NCBI GenBank assembly: GCA_046483075.1
Contig: JAWODV010000023.1
Coordinates: 1-14,494, forward strand
DNA: 14,494 nucleotides
From: JASMTM01 sp046483075
GTDB lineage: Bacteria; Thermotogota; Thermotogae; Petrotogales; Kosmotogaceae
Reading direction: 5' to 3'
Shown in pieces: positions 1 to 6,885 of the stretch; position 1 is the first letter of the stretch, and each line of letters begins with the position of its first letter. The translations under genes and the position numbers were made by a program. The notes beneath the pieces were generated by a model that was not told where the DNA came from, made no database searches, and saw nothing but the letters and a program-made list of their open reading frames with translations.

Positions 1-410
1 ATTATTAATTCTGAAAAATTATCAAACTTGTAAGCTTCATAAAGCTGACCCTGATAGTTATAGGGGTAATAGTATATTTTGATTTTCAAGTATTCGGGAT
101 CATCTGATGGTTTTGTTAACTCATTAGATAGTATCTGTGTTAAAAAGTTAGCATTAAGTTTAAGCTGTTTTGCCATGTATTCCTCTAATACGTTCATATA
201 AAAATACGGCAAAGCATTTGGGATAATGTCATCATAATTGTCGATTTTTTTGTTTTTTTCCTCCAAATACTTTGAGTATGATTCAAATAAAAGTGGCGAT
301 GCTAATAGAGTTATATCCATAATTGCATCCATAGCTAAATCAAGTGTTTCCTTATGGTCATTAGTTTCAGTCCCTTTATATTCCTGAGTTATTGTTAGAA
401 TATCGTTCAT
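1..410 (-). CDS. Hypothetical protein, partial (C-terminus beyond the left edge)
   Basis: An uninterrupted minus-strand frame of 136 codons starts at ATG 410-408 and runs off the window edge. The protein begins MNDILTITQEYKG and is rich in acidic, Tyr and Leu residues. A middle stretch (about residues 65-90) has ALPYFYMNVLEEYMAKQL. I see no signal peptide, membrane segment or recognised motif, so no function is assigned. Its ATG overlaps the TGA of the upstream tocopherol-cyclase-like gene as ATGA, which would allow translational coupling, but there is no clear Shine-Dalgarno before it. The same frame stays open upstream of the ATG into the neighbouring gene. The fragment may therefore be the body of a gene whose original start was lost at a junction near position 410. 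Confidence 0.6.
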   Translation of the reverse strand, partial: MNDILTITQEYKGTETNDHKETLDLAMDAIMDITLLASPLLFESYSKYLEEKNKKIDNYDDIIPNALPYFYMNVLEEYMAKQLKLNANFLTQILSNELTKPSDDPEYLKIKIYYYPYNYQGQLYEAYKFDNFSELI

Positions 411-1096
411 GTCAAGTACAATTTGCCGGCGTTTAAAAGTCCTACTATAAAACCCGTAAAATTTCTCCCCATCCATGGAATGGTAGCAACAGAAACCATT
501 ATAGACGATTTGTCAAGTTCAAAATGATTTGACTGCAGCCAAATCCAGGCTGAGGGGAATGACTTCCCCCAGTCTTTTTCGATATAACCTTTACCTCCAT
601 CAAAATCTATCAATTCGGAATTTAGTTCTATTTGTCCTTCTAAATCGTGATCCATACTTATCACACCGTGATAGCATTCCATAAAGGGAATATATGAATA
701 CCAGCCCATGGCTCCCGGAGAAAAAACAGAAACAGGCCATGGATGCTTATTTTCAAAGTTAACCTCTCCCTTCAATGACAAAGAAGGATTATCGATGTGA
801 ATGTTTACATGATCGCCATCAAAAAGATTCCCGTCAATAGTAACTTTGAATTTGTCCTTATCTGCTTTGAAATCATCAATGGAAAACCGCACGTATTCAG
901 TTTTATTATTACTATCTATGAACTGGATGAAAGAATGCGAAGAGTTCATCGAATCACCAATAGAAACACCTGGAATCAGCGCAATAGTCCTTCTTTTATC
1001 TTTTGTAGCTAATTTGTAATACCAACCTTCAAAAAAATTGCTCTGTTTTTTAAAGCCATGATATACCTCGGGTTTGAAAATTGCCAAAATATTCAC
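407..1096 (-). CDS. Tocopherol cyclase-like protein, apparently C-terminally truncated
   Basis: The 229-residue product resembles the tocopherol cyclase-like family. Near the N-terminus it has FKPEVYHG (8-14) and FFEGWYYK (21-28). HGVISMDH lies at 143-150, and 167-192 begins GGKGYIEKDWG, includes SAWIWLQ and ends SNHF. Plant members close the chroman ring of tocopherol; bacterial homologues are mostly uncharacterised, so the substrate is unknown. Family members as I recall them continue roughly 80 residues beyond the GxLY strand, whereas this one stops at GKLYLT, so the C-terminal part is probably lost. The start shown is GTG at 1096-1094; AAAGG lies unusually close to it, and TTG at codon 4 is an alternative. 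No signal peptide is seen. The gene is read away from the 1291-1617 pseudogene. Family call fairly firm, activity doubtful. Confidence 0.72.
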   Translation of the reverse strand: MNILAIFKPEVYHGFKKQSNFFEGWYYKLATKDKRRTIALIPGVSIGDSMNSSHSFIQFIDSNNKTEYVRFSIDDFKADKDKFKVTIDGNLFDGDHVNIHIDNPSLSLKGEVNFENKHPWPVSVFSPGAMGWYSYIPFMECYHGVISMDHDLEGQIELNSELIDFDGGKGYIEKDWGKSFPSAWIWLQSNHFELDKSSIMVSVATIPWMGRNFTGFIVGLLNAGKLYLT

Positions 1097-1290
1097 ATCC
1101 CTTTCTAGAGGGGTTGAAATGATTTTAAGAGTATAAAACAGTATTCCACTTCAATAAAAGTATTACTATCTGTTTAGTGCAAGTATACTGTATATATCTC
1201 AATTTTTCCCGTGAACAAGATGATATAATCAGTCTAAAATTGAGAGCTTCTTGGGCATTATGTTTGACTCATTTTAGGAAGGCTCTGAAT

Positions 1291-1617
1291 ATGGCATCAA
1301 ATAGAAAACAAATCAAAATCATAAAATGGATAGCAAGAATAATGGCTATAGCTATTATAGCTTTTGATATTCCTTTTTACTTTGGATAAGGTAATCCACT
1401 ACACTTTATTAATCCTGAATATACACCCTATGACAATATTTGTTTGACAGTATTTCCATTGATGTTCATAGGTCTCGCACTTGGATGGAAATATGAAAAA
1501 CTTGGAGGTTACTTTGTCACTATTCCAATAGCAGCAGGCATAACTTTCAGTCTGATAACAATAAAAGGATTCGGAATCCACATGGCTGTATCTCTCATAG
1601 CGGGCATTAGAACCTAA
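1291..1617 (+). pseudogene. Small integral membrane protein (DUF7670-like), interrupted by a stop codon
   Basis: ATG 1291 has a good Shine-Dalgarno (AGGAAGG at 1276-1282, 8 nt spacing). The frame reads MASNRKQIKIIKWIARIMAI, a basic N-terminus followed by a hydrophobic segment, then meets TAA at 1387-1389. The same frame then stays open for another 75 codons to TAA 1615-1617. This second part contains hydrophobic segments around FPLMFIGLALGW and VTIPIAAGITFSLI, separated by the loop KYEKLGG. The pattern resembles small four-helix proteins of the DUF7670 type (WIAR..., LAWKWE..GG), known to me only as membrane proteins of unknown role. One nonsense change in an otherwise intact frame suggests recent inactivation. 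The end (GIRT) may also be shortened, since it lies against the start of repeat DNA. An extended -10-like TGATATAAT at 1221-1229 could drive it. Confidence 0.6.
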
Positions 1618-1685
1618 GACTTTAAAAACATTGTACGTGGTCCGTGGTATGTTGTGCGCAATGTACAATATGTTTTTCGTCTAAT

Positions 1686-1768
1686 TGGTTCACATGTTTT
1701 TCTCGTACTCTCGCCATCTCGGATTCTCGTCAATTCGGTTCTTCTCGGACTCTCGTCTCCTCGCACTT
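1686..1768 (+). repeat. TCTCG-phased tract 1 with TTCACATGTTTTT leader
   Basis: GGTTCACATGTTTTT at 1688-1702 is followed by pentamers TCTCG at 1701, 1709, 1717 and 1725, a degenerate unit at 1733, TCTCG at 1743 and 1751, and CCTCG at 1759. Spacing is 8 bp, with a single 10-bp step at GGTTCT. The last part belongs to the 169-bp direct repeat. Chance open frames through it give only Ser/Leu/Arg-rich peptides, so the tract is treated as non-coding. The stretch 1618-1685 before it holds short GTACGTG/GTCCGTG-like units and a TTGTAC...GTACAA inverted pair, and no gene. Confidence 0.75.
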
Positions 1769-1770
1769 CA

Positions 1771-1815
1771 TTCTCCTCTTTCAGAGGAGTGGCGCGCAGC
1801 GACGAGGTGTGTGCA
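1771..1815 (+). repeat. REP-like two-hairpin unit a (copy A)
   Basis: A perfect 7-bp stem, CTCCTCT-TTC-AGAGGAG (1773-1789), is followed by a weaker CGC-GCA-GCG element and a GAGGTGTGTG tail. The same plan (palindrome, second palindrome, G-rich GGTGTG tail) occurs in six other units here with different stem sequences. It resembles bacterial REP/RAYT-type palindromes, but no RAYT transposase lies in the window. Confidence 0.65.
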
Positions 1816-1865
1816 CCTTCTCGAATTCTCGTCATCTCGGTTCTTCTCGGACTCTCGTTATTTTA

Positions 1866-1911
1866 TTCTCCTCTTTCAGAGGAGGGAACCGCGTTAGCGG
1901 TGAGGTGTGTG
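1866..1911 (+). repeat. REP-like two-hairpin unit b (copy A)
   Basis: The first stem is the same as in unit a (1868-1884). The second is a perfect stem ACCGC-GTTA-GCGGT (1888-1901), followed by GAGGTGTGTG. It is preceded by GTTATTTTATTCTCC (1857-1871), a 15-mer also found at 13584-13598 before unit c. Confidence 0.65.
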
Positions 1912-1982
1912 CATTTGGTTTTTTTACTTTCTGTTTTTTTAGTGTACAGAAATGTTAGTTACCTTCGAATTAACATCTTGAT

Positions 1983-2024
1983 TTGCTTGTCATTTTATTG
2001 CGTAAGGTATAAAATAATTATACT
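1983..2024 (+). promoter_or_regulatory. Candidate promoter of the AbiE operon
   Basis: TTGTCA (1987-1992) lies 17 bp from TAAAAT (2010-2015), a plausible -35/-10 pair. A second good -10, TATACT (2019-2024), overlaps closely. Both would start transcripts near or after the ATG at 2027, which favours ATG 2060 as the true start of the antitoxin. AbiEi-type proteins usually bind repeats near their own promoter; I see no obvious operator repeat here. Confidence 0.4.
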
Positions 2025-2059
2025 ATATGCTTAAAAATGACAAAAAAGAGGGTAATAAA

Positions 2060-2863
2060 ATGTTGCTTGACTCCTTTTTTGAAGAATATCCAGTTTTTTC
2101 AACAAAAGAACTTAAAAACTATCTTATAAAGATAAAGGCTGAAAATGTTGAAGATTACAGAATTCTACTAAACTATCATATTAAAAAAGGTAGGATACTC
2201 AAAATATGCCGTGGCCTCTACGCAGTAGTCCCTTTAAATATACCCTCAAGTAGTTACATGCCAGATTCTTTTTTGATAGCAGGAAAACGAACTGAAGATT
2301 CCATATTGGGCTATCACACAGCTCAAGAATATTACGGAAATGCTTACGCTCAATTTAACACACGTATTATACTTACTTCAAAAAACATCAGACTTATTAA
2401 ATTCAGAGGTGTTAAATATAAACCAATCAAACCACCTAAAGCTCTTGTAAGAAAATCCAAAGAAAGATTTTTGGCGAATAACATTGATATAAGAGGTCAA
2501 ATAATTAGAATAACCAGCAGAGAGAGGACCTTTGCTGATATGTTGGACAAAATAAATCTGTGTGGAGGAGTTGAAGAAGTTTGGCGCTCTTTGCAAATGA
2601 CTGAATATATTAACACTAATGATCTCTTTTCATATCTAGAAAAGCTTGAAAATTCTGTTACAGCTGCCAAGGTAGGATTTTTCCTGGAAAGAAATATCGA
2701 GATAACAAGAAACAACGAGGATTTTCTGAGAGAACTGGAAAAGTTAAAGCCATCATCAATATGTTATTTTAACCGATCTAGAAACCAGCACACAAAGGTT
2801 TCAAAAAGGTGGAATCTTGCAATCCCTGAATACGTATGGAATGAAGAGTGGGAAGAAATATGA
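2060..2863 (+). CDS. abiEi: AbiEi family antitoxin / transcriptional regulator
   Basis: This is the first gene of an AbiE toxin-antitoxin pair. The 267-residue protein opens with a winged-helix-like domain (about residues 1-60: FFEEYPVFSTKELKNYL, then HIKKGRILKICRGLYAVVP). The AbiEi core follows, with SILGYHTAQEYYG, RIILTSKNIR, ITSRERTFADML and CGGVEEVWRSL. In the family the N-terminal part binds DNA and represses the operon, and the C-terminal part counters the toxin. ATG 2060 is chosen because GAGGG lies 7 nt upstream; an in-frame ATG at 2027 would add 11 residues but lacks a Shine-Dalgarno. The stop TGA overlaps the toxin ATG. The gene is visibly more A/T-rich than the operon at 4326-7329, in keeping with transfer. 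Family call firm; phage defence in this host is inferred. Confidence 0.88.
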   Translation: MLLDSFFEEYPVFSTKELKNYLIKIKAENVEDYRILLNYHIKKGRILKICRGLYAVVPLNIPSSSYMPDSFLIAGKRTEDSILGYHTAQEYYGNAYAQFNTRIILTSKNIRLIKFRGVKYKPIKPPKALVRKSKERFLANNIDIRGQIIRITSRERTFADMLDKINLCGGVEEVWRSLQMTEYINTNDLFSYLEKLENSVTAAKVGFFLERNIEITRNNEDFLRELEKLKPSSICYFNRSRNQHTKVSKRWNLAIPEYVWNEEWEEI

Positions 2864-3828
2864 GATTGTCAATAGAGAGTCTTAATAAATATTCAAAAAG
2901 TACAGGCTTTAGACCAGAAATCCTTGAAAAAGTATCGATTTTACTTTCCTGGCTTGATAAGGCAACAAAAAACTCAAAATCGGAATATCAATGGATACTC
3001 AAAGGAGGAACAGCAATAAATCTTTTCTTTTTTGATTTACCCAGATTATCTGTCGATATAGATATCAATTTTCTTGGATGTATTGATAGAACAGAGCTTA
3101 ATTTAAAAAGAGAAGATTTCGAAAATAATGTTGAGAATATTTGTCTTGAAGAAAAGCTTTCAATAAGAAACAAAAGATCCTCTGAAGCCGCAACTTCATA
3201 TTCTTTAAGATATGACAGTGTCATGGGTGCAGGAGGAAATTTAAAGGTTGATATTAGTTATATGTTCAGACTCCCATTGTACGAAAATGAATTACTTAAA
3301 GCAAAAAGTGTGTTTTTTCAATCAATGAAATCAGTTCCAGTAATGAATAGAAATGAAGTTTTTGCATCAAAACTGACTGCTGCATTTTCAAGAAATGCTG
3401 CAAGAGACCTATTTGACATAAGCCAATTCGTAAAAAATATTGAATCTTTTGATTTAGATAAAATTAGATTGGGATTCATAGTTTTTGGCGCAATGAACAG
3501 AAAAAATTGGCTTGAAATAAATGAAGAAACTATAAAAATCAATGTACAGGAAATAGAACACCAATTAATTCCCTTATTGAAGAAAAATCTATCTGAAACT
3601 GAGAAAGAAATGCTTCACAAAGACATTGAAACATCTATCAAGAGAGCAAAGAACATTCTTCTACCTTTTGCAGATAATGAAAGCAAATTTTTAAGAGAGT
3701 TAAATGTAAATGGTGAGATCAAACCTGAGCTTCTTACCACCAGTGATGATTTGATCAAAAAAATAAAAAACCATCCTCAACTAAAATGGAAAGCATTAAA
3801 TGTGAAAAAACACTTTGGTAAATCATGA
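2860..3828 (+). CDS. abiEii: AbiEii/AbiGii-type nucleotidyltransferase toxin
   Basis: The 322-residue toxin partner shows the DNA polymerase beta-like nucleotidyltransferase motifs of the AbiEii/AbiGii family. These are LKGGTAINLFF (47-57, GG at 49-50), RLSVDIDINF (62-71, with D66 and D68 as the acidic pair) and LKVDISY (128-134, third acid D131). After them comes the family signature NRNEVFASKL...SRNAARDLFDI (163-187, K171, R178, R182, D183). All catalytic positions appear intact. Characterised relatives use GTP, or add nucleotides to tRNA acceptor ends (MenT), and halt growth; which applies here cannot be told. Start ATG 2860 forms ATGA with the antitoxin stop. GTG 2848 in frame is a possible longer start but would overlap more. 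No transmembrane segment is seen. Confidence 0.9.
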   Translation: MRLSIESLNKYSKSTGFRPEILEKVSILLSWLDKATKNSKSEYQWILKGGTAINLFFFDLPRLSVDIDINFLGCIDRTELNLKREDFENNVENICLEEKLSIRNKRSSEAATSYSLRYDSVMGAGGNLKVDISYMFRLPLYENELLKAKSVFFQSMKSVPVMNRNEVFASKLTAAFSRNAARDLFDISQFVKNIESFDLDKIRLGFIVFGAMNRKNWLEINEETIKINVQEIEHQLIPLLKKNLSETEKEMLHKDIETSIKRAKNILLPFADNESKFLRELNVNGEIKPELLTTSDDLIKKIKNHPQLKWKALNVKKHFGKS

Positions 3829-3852
3829 AATTACCAAGGTCTAATATGTTTA

Positions 3853-3881
3853 CAGTCAACAGTTCACGGTCAACGGTTCAC
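3853..3881 (+). repeat. Tandem heptamer block (CRGTYMA) x4
   Basis: Four consecutive 7-mers read CAGTCAA, CAGTTCA, CGGTCAA and CGGTTCA, then C. The block lies between the toxin stop and the right 169-bp repeat, and is followed by CTTTTTCTAG. It matches the heptamer block at 13943-13971. Confidence 0.75.
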
Positions 3882-3933
3882 TTTTTCTAGTGTTTGTGGT
3901 ATTTATCTCGGACTCTCGTCTCCTCGCACTTCA

Positions 3934-3978
3934 TTCTCCTCTTTCAGAGGAGTGGCGCGCAGCGACGAGGTGTGTGCA
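3934..3978 (+). repeat. REP-like two-hairpin unit a (copy B)
   Basis: Identical to the unit at 1771-1815: stem CTCCTCT-TTC-AGAGGAG at 3936-3952, then the short GC-rich element and GAGGTGTGTG tail. Confidence 0.65.
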
Positions 3979-4028
3979 CTTTCTCGAATTCTCGTCATCT
4001 CGGTTCTTCTCGGACTCTCGTTATTTTA

Positions 4029-4074
4029 TTCTCCTCTTTCAGAGGAGGGAACCGCGTTAGCGGTGAGGTGTGTG
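4029..4074 (+). repeat. REP-like two-hairpin unit b (copy B)
   Basis: Identical to the unit at 1866-1911: stems at 4031-4047 and 4051-4064 (ACCGC-GTTA-GCGGT), then GAGGTGTGTG and a T-rich tail (4075-4100). Confidence 0.65.
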
Positions 4075-4141
4075 TTTTTTATTTTCTTTATTTTCTACTA
4101 AACCCTAGACTCCAGGTCCTAGACCGCTTCTAAGAATCTAC

Positions 4142-4231
4142 CGACGAAGTCGCAAATCCGTGTGTTCCACAACACGCATATCCTGCTGTCCCTCAAGCAG
4201 CATATCCGATTGCTTCCCAAATCGCAAATCA
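4142..4231 (+). repeat. Array of short hairpins separated by CATATCC-type spacers (array 1)
   Basis: Four hairpins with unrelated stems are separated by a constant heptamer. They are CGAC-GAA-GTCG (4142-4152), GTGTT-CCAC-AACAC (4162-4175), TGCTG...CAGCA (4184-4202) and CGATT...AATCG (4207-4224). The spacers are CAAATCC (4153-4159), CATATCC (4177-4183), CATATCC (4201-4207) and CAAATC (4225-4230). Array 2 at 13697-13774 has the same plan with other stems. Repeats are far too short for CRISPR. It lies 3' of both the AbiE genes and the convergent flavoprotein operon and could be transcribed from either side. Confidence 0.75.
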
Positions 4232-4251
4232 GTTATGGTTTTCGTTCCAAT

Positions 4252-4330
4252 CGGTTCACGGTTCACGTGTTTTTCTCATACTCTCGGTTTCTCGCCATCT
4301 CGGTCCTTCTCGCATCTCCTTCTCGTTATT
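4252..4330 (+). repeat. Heptamer pair, TTCACGTG leader and TCTCG-phased tract 2
   Basis: Two heptamers CGGTTCA (4252-4265) run into CACGTGTTTTTCTC. They are followed by TCTCA at 4274 and TCTCG at 4282, 4290, 4298, 4308 and 4321. Steps are 8, 8, 8, 10 and 13 bp, the 10-bp step falling at GGTCCT as in the other tracts. The last unit, TCTCGTTA, contains on the minus strand the TAA stop of the flavoprotein gene, so repeat and coding sequence abut exactly. Confidence 0.75.
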
Positions 4331-5918
4331 TCGCTTCTGATGCTTTATCCGCAGCTAATTTCCCGGTCAATATGCACATGGGCACACCTGAAGGACTGTA
4401 TGTCCACTGACCTGCCTGAAGAACGTTTGGAATAAAAGTCTTAACAGAATCATTTACCTTTAGCATGCTTGAAGTCACCGGGATTGGATCTTCAAACGAC
4501 CAGCCAACTATTGAACCCTCGGAACTTCCCACTATTGATTCAATGGAGAGAGGCGTGGCAGAAAATTTGAAAATAATCTTATTTTCCAACATGGGAAAAA
4601 CTGACCTGGAAAGAACTTCAATCATTTTATTTTCAACATTTTCTTTAAATTCAGCATACCAACCTGCTTCTTTTATCTTTTTAACCAATTCATAACCAAA
4701 AAGAATGCTCACAATCAAACCTGTTTTACCTTCAGGAGCTGCTCTGGGATCCTTTAACACAGGAATGGATATCTCATAAGTATTAAGCTCACAATATTTA
4801 TCAAGCCATTCAAGGATTTTCTCTTTGCTTGTTTCCGAGAAGTGCTGAACTATATTTTTCAACTCTGAGCGGTTAGTTTCTCCAAGACCCTTTTTTGATG
4901 GAGTATAGAAAAAATGCCCTCTGGTAATAGTTTCAAAGTTTTCAGGTGGTTCATCCACAGCTATAAATAAACTGAATACTGAATCAGTACCATGTTTTTC
5001 AGATAATTCATTTCTAAAGCTTTCTATCTTTTCTGCGATTTCCTGTGGTAAATTTTCAGTAGTCGTAATGCTGTAAAGTTTCTTCAAATCAGCAGCCCAG
5101 ATAAGATCATTATACTTATATGAGTTTCCTTCTTTATCCATTAACGTATTACTTGCTGAAAGCACCTTTTCAATTTCTGTTCCGGTCTTGACCTTTCCTC
5201 CGAATTCCTGTATCTTTTTTTGGACTGCCTCTGCAAGCTTGCCCACTCCACCTCTAGGATAAAAATAATCCTGATACAAATAAAAATAACTCATTGCAAA
5301 AAATGCTGGTGTGCTTTTAAAAAAATGCTGGCTAATTATGTCATTTAAAGAATTGTTTTTTACCATTTTCCCAAGCAGCTCTTCAACAGGCATTTTCATC
5401 TTATTAATCCTTCTAAGGGTTAAGAGAAACTTGAAAAGCCATGGCAGGTAGACCTTTACAAAATAAACCTTATCTTTTAGGAAATTCATGAAAAGTGGAT
5501 TATCCACACCATATAATACTTCCATATCCTTCGTGATCTTCTTTATAACTGAAATAACGTTCTCTATCTCATTTTCGCTATCGGGATAAAATTTTCTTAA
5601 AAGGGCAGCGTAATCACTGAGGCTTTCCTCTGAATTTATGTGGATAATTTCGTTTTCAATACCTAATGAAACGGGGCTTTTGACTGTTTCGAGTTCTATT
5701 TCTAGTTCCTTCAACATAGGTAAAATAATTCCAGCGCTTTCAAGAGCTCTCACTCCTCCATCGAAAAGAAAGCCATCTTTAGTAAAAGAGTTCACCAGGC
5801 CACCACATTTATCGTTCTTTTCAAATAAGATCACATTGGAACCGGCTCTTGCTAGATAAGCTGCGCTGGTTAATCCAGATATCCCTCCGCCAACAACGAT
5901 TGCATCATAATTTTCCAT
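4326..5918 (-). CDS. FAD-dependent oxidoreductase, phytoene desaturase / carotenoid isomerase (CrtI) type
   Basis: The 530-residue flavoprotein opens with a Rossmann FAD-binding motif, YDAIVVGGGISGLTSAAYLA (4-23). The ribose-binding acid is in LFEKNDKCGG (E33), and DGFLFDGG follows at 48-55. The C-terminal FAD-contact segment has VLQAGQWTYSPSGVP. Length and motifs fit the CrtI/amine-oxidase superfamily, which desaturates, isomerises or oxidises isoprenoid or other lipid-like substrates. A hydrophobic patch around LPWLFKFLL could touch membrane. ATG 5918 is chosen over an upstream in-frame start because GGAGG lies 8 nt before it. The gene overlaps the SDR 3' end by 14 bp, so the two are probably translationally coupled. 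No carotenoid-synthesis partner (crtB, crtE) is present, so a true phytoene desaturase role is not supported. Confidence 0.85.
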   Translation of the reverse strand: MENYDAIVVGGGISGLTSAAYLARAGSNVILFEKNDKCGGLVNSFTKDGFLFDGGVRALESAGIILPMLKELEIELETVKSPVSLGIENEIIHINSEESLSDYAALLRKFYPDSENEIENVISVIKKITKDMEVLYGVDNPLFMNFLKDKVYFVKVYLPWLFKFLLTLRRINKMKMPVEELLGKMVKNNSLNDIISQHFFKSTPAFFAMSYFYLYQDYFYPRGGVGKLAEAVQKKIQEFGGKVKTGTEIEKVLSASNTLMDKEGNSYKYNDLIWAADLKKLYSITTTENLPQEIAEKIESFRNELSEKHGTDSVFSLFIAVDEPPENFETITRGHFFYTPSKKGLGETNRSELKNIVQHFSETSKEKILEWLDKYCELNTYEISIPVLKDPRAAPEGKTGLIVSILFGYELVKKIKEAGWYAEFKENVENKMIEVLSRSVFPMLENKIIFKFSATPLSIESIVGSSEGSIVGWSFEDPIPVTSSMLKVNDSVKTFIPNVLQAGQWTYSPSGVPMCILTGKLAADKASEAK

Positions 5919-6876
5919 GGTTGAGTCCTCCCATCTGTATGCTTTTAGACCATAGTTTTTTGGCAACCTCCATATCAAGAGCAGGTGGCGCCGGTTCTTC
6001 TAATGTTGTCAAATTGAAGAACTTTCCACTTATTCCTTCCACTTTTTTAGATGCACCAAGATAATAGAGCGATTCTGCAGAAATTTCTGGAGATCGTGCT
6101 CGTTTATCTATGAAGGTCCTTTTATACCAGTTATAAAACGCTCCATTTTCTTTACCGGTTCCTGCTTTTACGTTTCCCGGATGCATGGCGTTTATAGTCA
6201 CATTGCTGTTTCTGAAAACTTCATCAAAAATCATAACGCTGAGAAGTTGCGCGGTTTTTGCAGAACCATATGCACGAAGCCCCGTGTATCTTTTCTTTTT
6301 AAAATTCAAATCATTTAATTTTATTCCCCAGGCAGCAAAACGGTGTCCTTCAGAATTAACCAGTATAATCCTTGCAGCTTTCTGAGCTTTAAGCTTATCC
6401 TTTACAATATAGTTAATAATGAAAGAGGATAAATAATTGACAAAGAAAGTCATTTCAAATCCGTCTTTAGTAAATGTCTTATGGGTTAAATAAACCCCTG
6501 CATTATGAATCAGAACATCTATATTATCTCTTATTCTGGAAAGTTCCTTTCCAGCTCTTAACGTGTCTTCAAGGAGACTAAAATCTGCAATAATATAATC
6601 ACATTCGGCCCCATAATCCCTTTTTAACTCTTCACAGAGCTTTTCAGATTTCTCTTTGTTTCTGTTTATGGATAAAATTCTCGCCCCATGGCTTGCGTAT
6701 TTTCTGCAGGTATAGTACCCAATCCCTGATGTACCACCTGTTATAACCATAAGCTTCCCCCGAAAATCATCCGTGCAAATTTCTGGGTCACCTTTGTTGT
6801 TTCTCATCATAGCTGCGATATTTGACCACTTATATTGTTTCCAGTATTTGATTATTCCTGGTCTTTCTTTCCCCAT
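5905..6876 (-). CDS. Short-chain dehydrogenase/reductase (retinol-dehydrogenase-like SDR)
   Basis: This is a classical SDR of 323 residues. The cofactor motif is TGGTSGIG (46-53), with D98 in ADFS, HNAG (124-127) and N147. The catalytic S175 and Y203-x3-K207 (YGSAK) are followed by MHPGNV. An N-terminal extension of about 40 residues (KYWKQYKWSNIAAMM) and the overall pattern recall retinol-dehydrogenase-like SDRs, which oxidise or reduce lipid alcohols with NAD(P). ATG 6876 is preferred (AGGTGG, 5 nt spacing); GTG 6885, immediately after the upstream stop, would add three residues. It is the middle gene of a three-gene operon, and its 3' end overlaps the flavoprotein start. All catalytic residues are present; the substrate is unknown. 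Confidence 0.87.
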   Translation of the reverse strand: MGKERPGIIKYWKQYKWSNIAAMMRNNKGDPEICTDDFRGKLMVITGGTSGIGYYTCRKYASHGARILSINRNKEKSEKLCEELKRDYGAECDYIIADFSLLEDTLRAGKELSRIRDNIDVLIHNAGVYLTHKTFTKDGFEMTFFVNYLSSFIINYIVKDKLKAQKAARIILVNSEGHRFAAWGIKLNDLNFKKKRYTGLRAYGSAKTAQLLSVMIFDEVFRNSNVTINAMHPGNVKAGTGKENGAFYNWYKRTFIDKRARSPEISAESLYYLGASKKVEGISGKFFNLTTLEEPAPPALDMEVAKKLWSKSIQMGGLNHGKL

Positions 6877-6885
6877 ACCCGCCAC

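Larger units (their letters stand above)
1743..1911 (+). repeat. 169-bp direct repeat, copy A (left of the AbiE genes)
   Basis: This segment matches 3906-4074 base for base except at 1817 (C here, T at 3980). It contains two TCTCG runs (1743-1763 and 1819-1860) and two two-hairpin units (1771-1815 and 1866-1911). Sequence outside the boundaries is unrelated, although both copies are followed by T-rich DNA. Direct orientation with a 2163-bp period places the whole AbiE operon between the copies, so RecA-type recombination could delete or amplify the cassette. Confidence 0.92.
3906..4074 (+). repeat. 169-bp direct repeat, copy B (right of the AbiE genes)
   Basis: It matches 1743-1911 with one mismatch (3980). 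TCTCG units start at 3906, 3914, 3982, 3990, 3998, 4008 and 4016. It holds two two-hairpin units and ends in GGTGAGGTGTGTG before a T-rich run. Copy B is followed directly by a hairpin array that copy A lacks, so the shared block is one module of a larger mosaic. Confidence 0.92.

Noticed and set aside
1614..2034. Overlapping open frames on both strands (about 70-126 codons)
   Set aside because: They translate the TCTCG and two-hairpin repeats into Ser/Leu/Arg-rich peptides in several frames at once; no start signals or family features.
4142..4231. CRISPR array
   Set aside because: Repeats are 7 bp and the intervening segments are 11-18 nt and self-complementary; no cas genes.
3894..4435. 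Open frames across the right repeat and hairpin array
   Set aside because: The same repeat translation as at the left copy; the later part is the complement of the flavoprotein gene.
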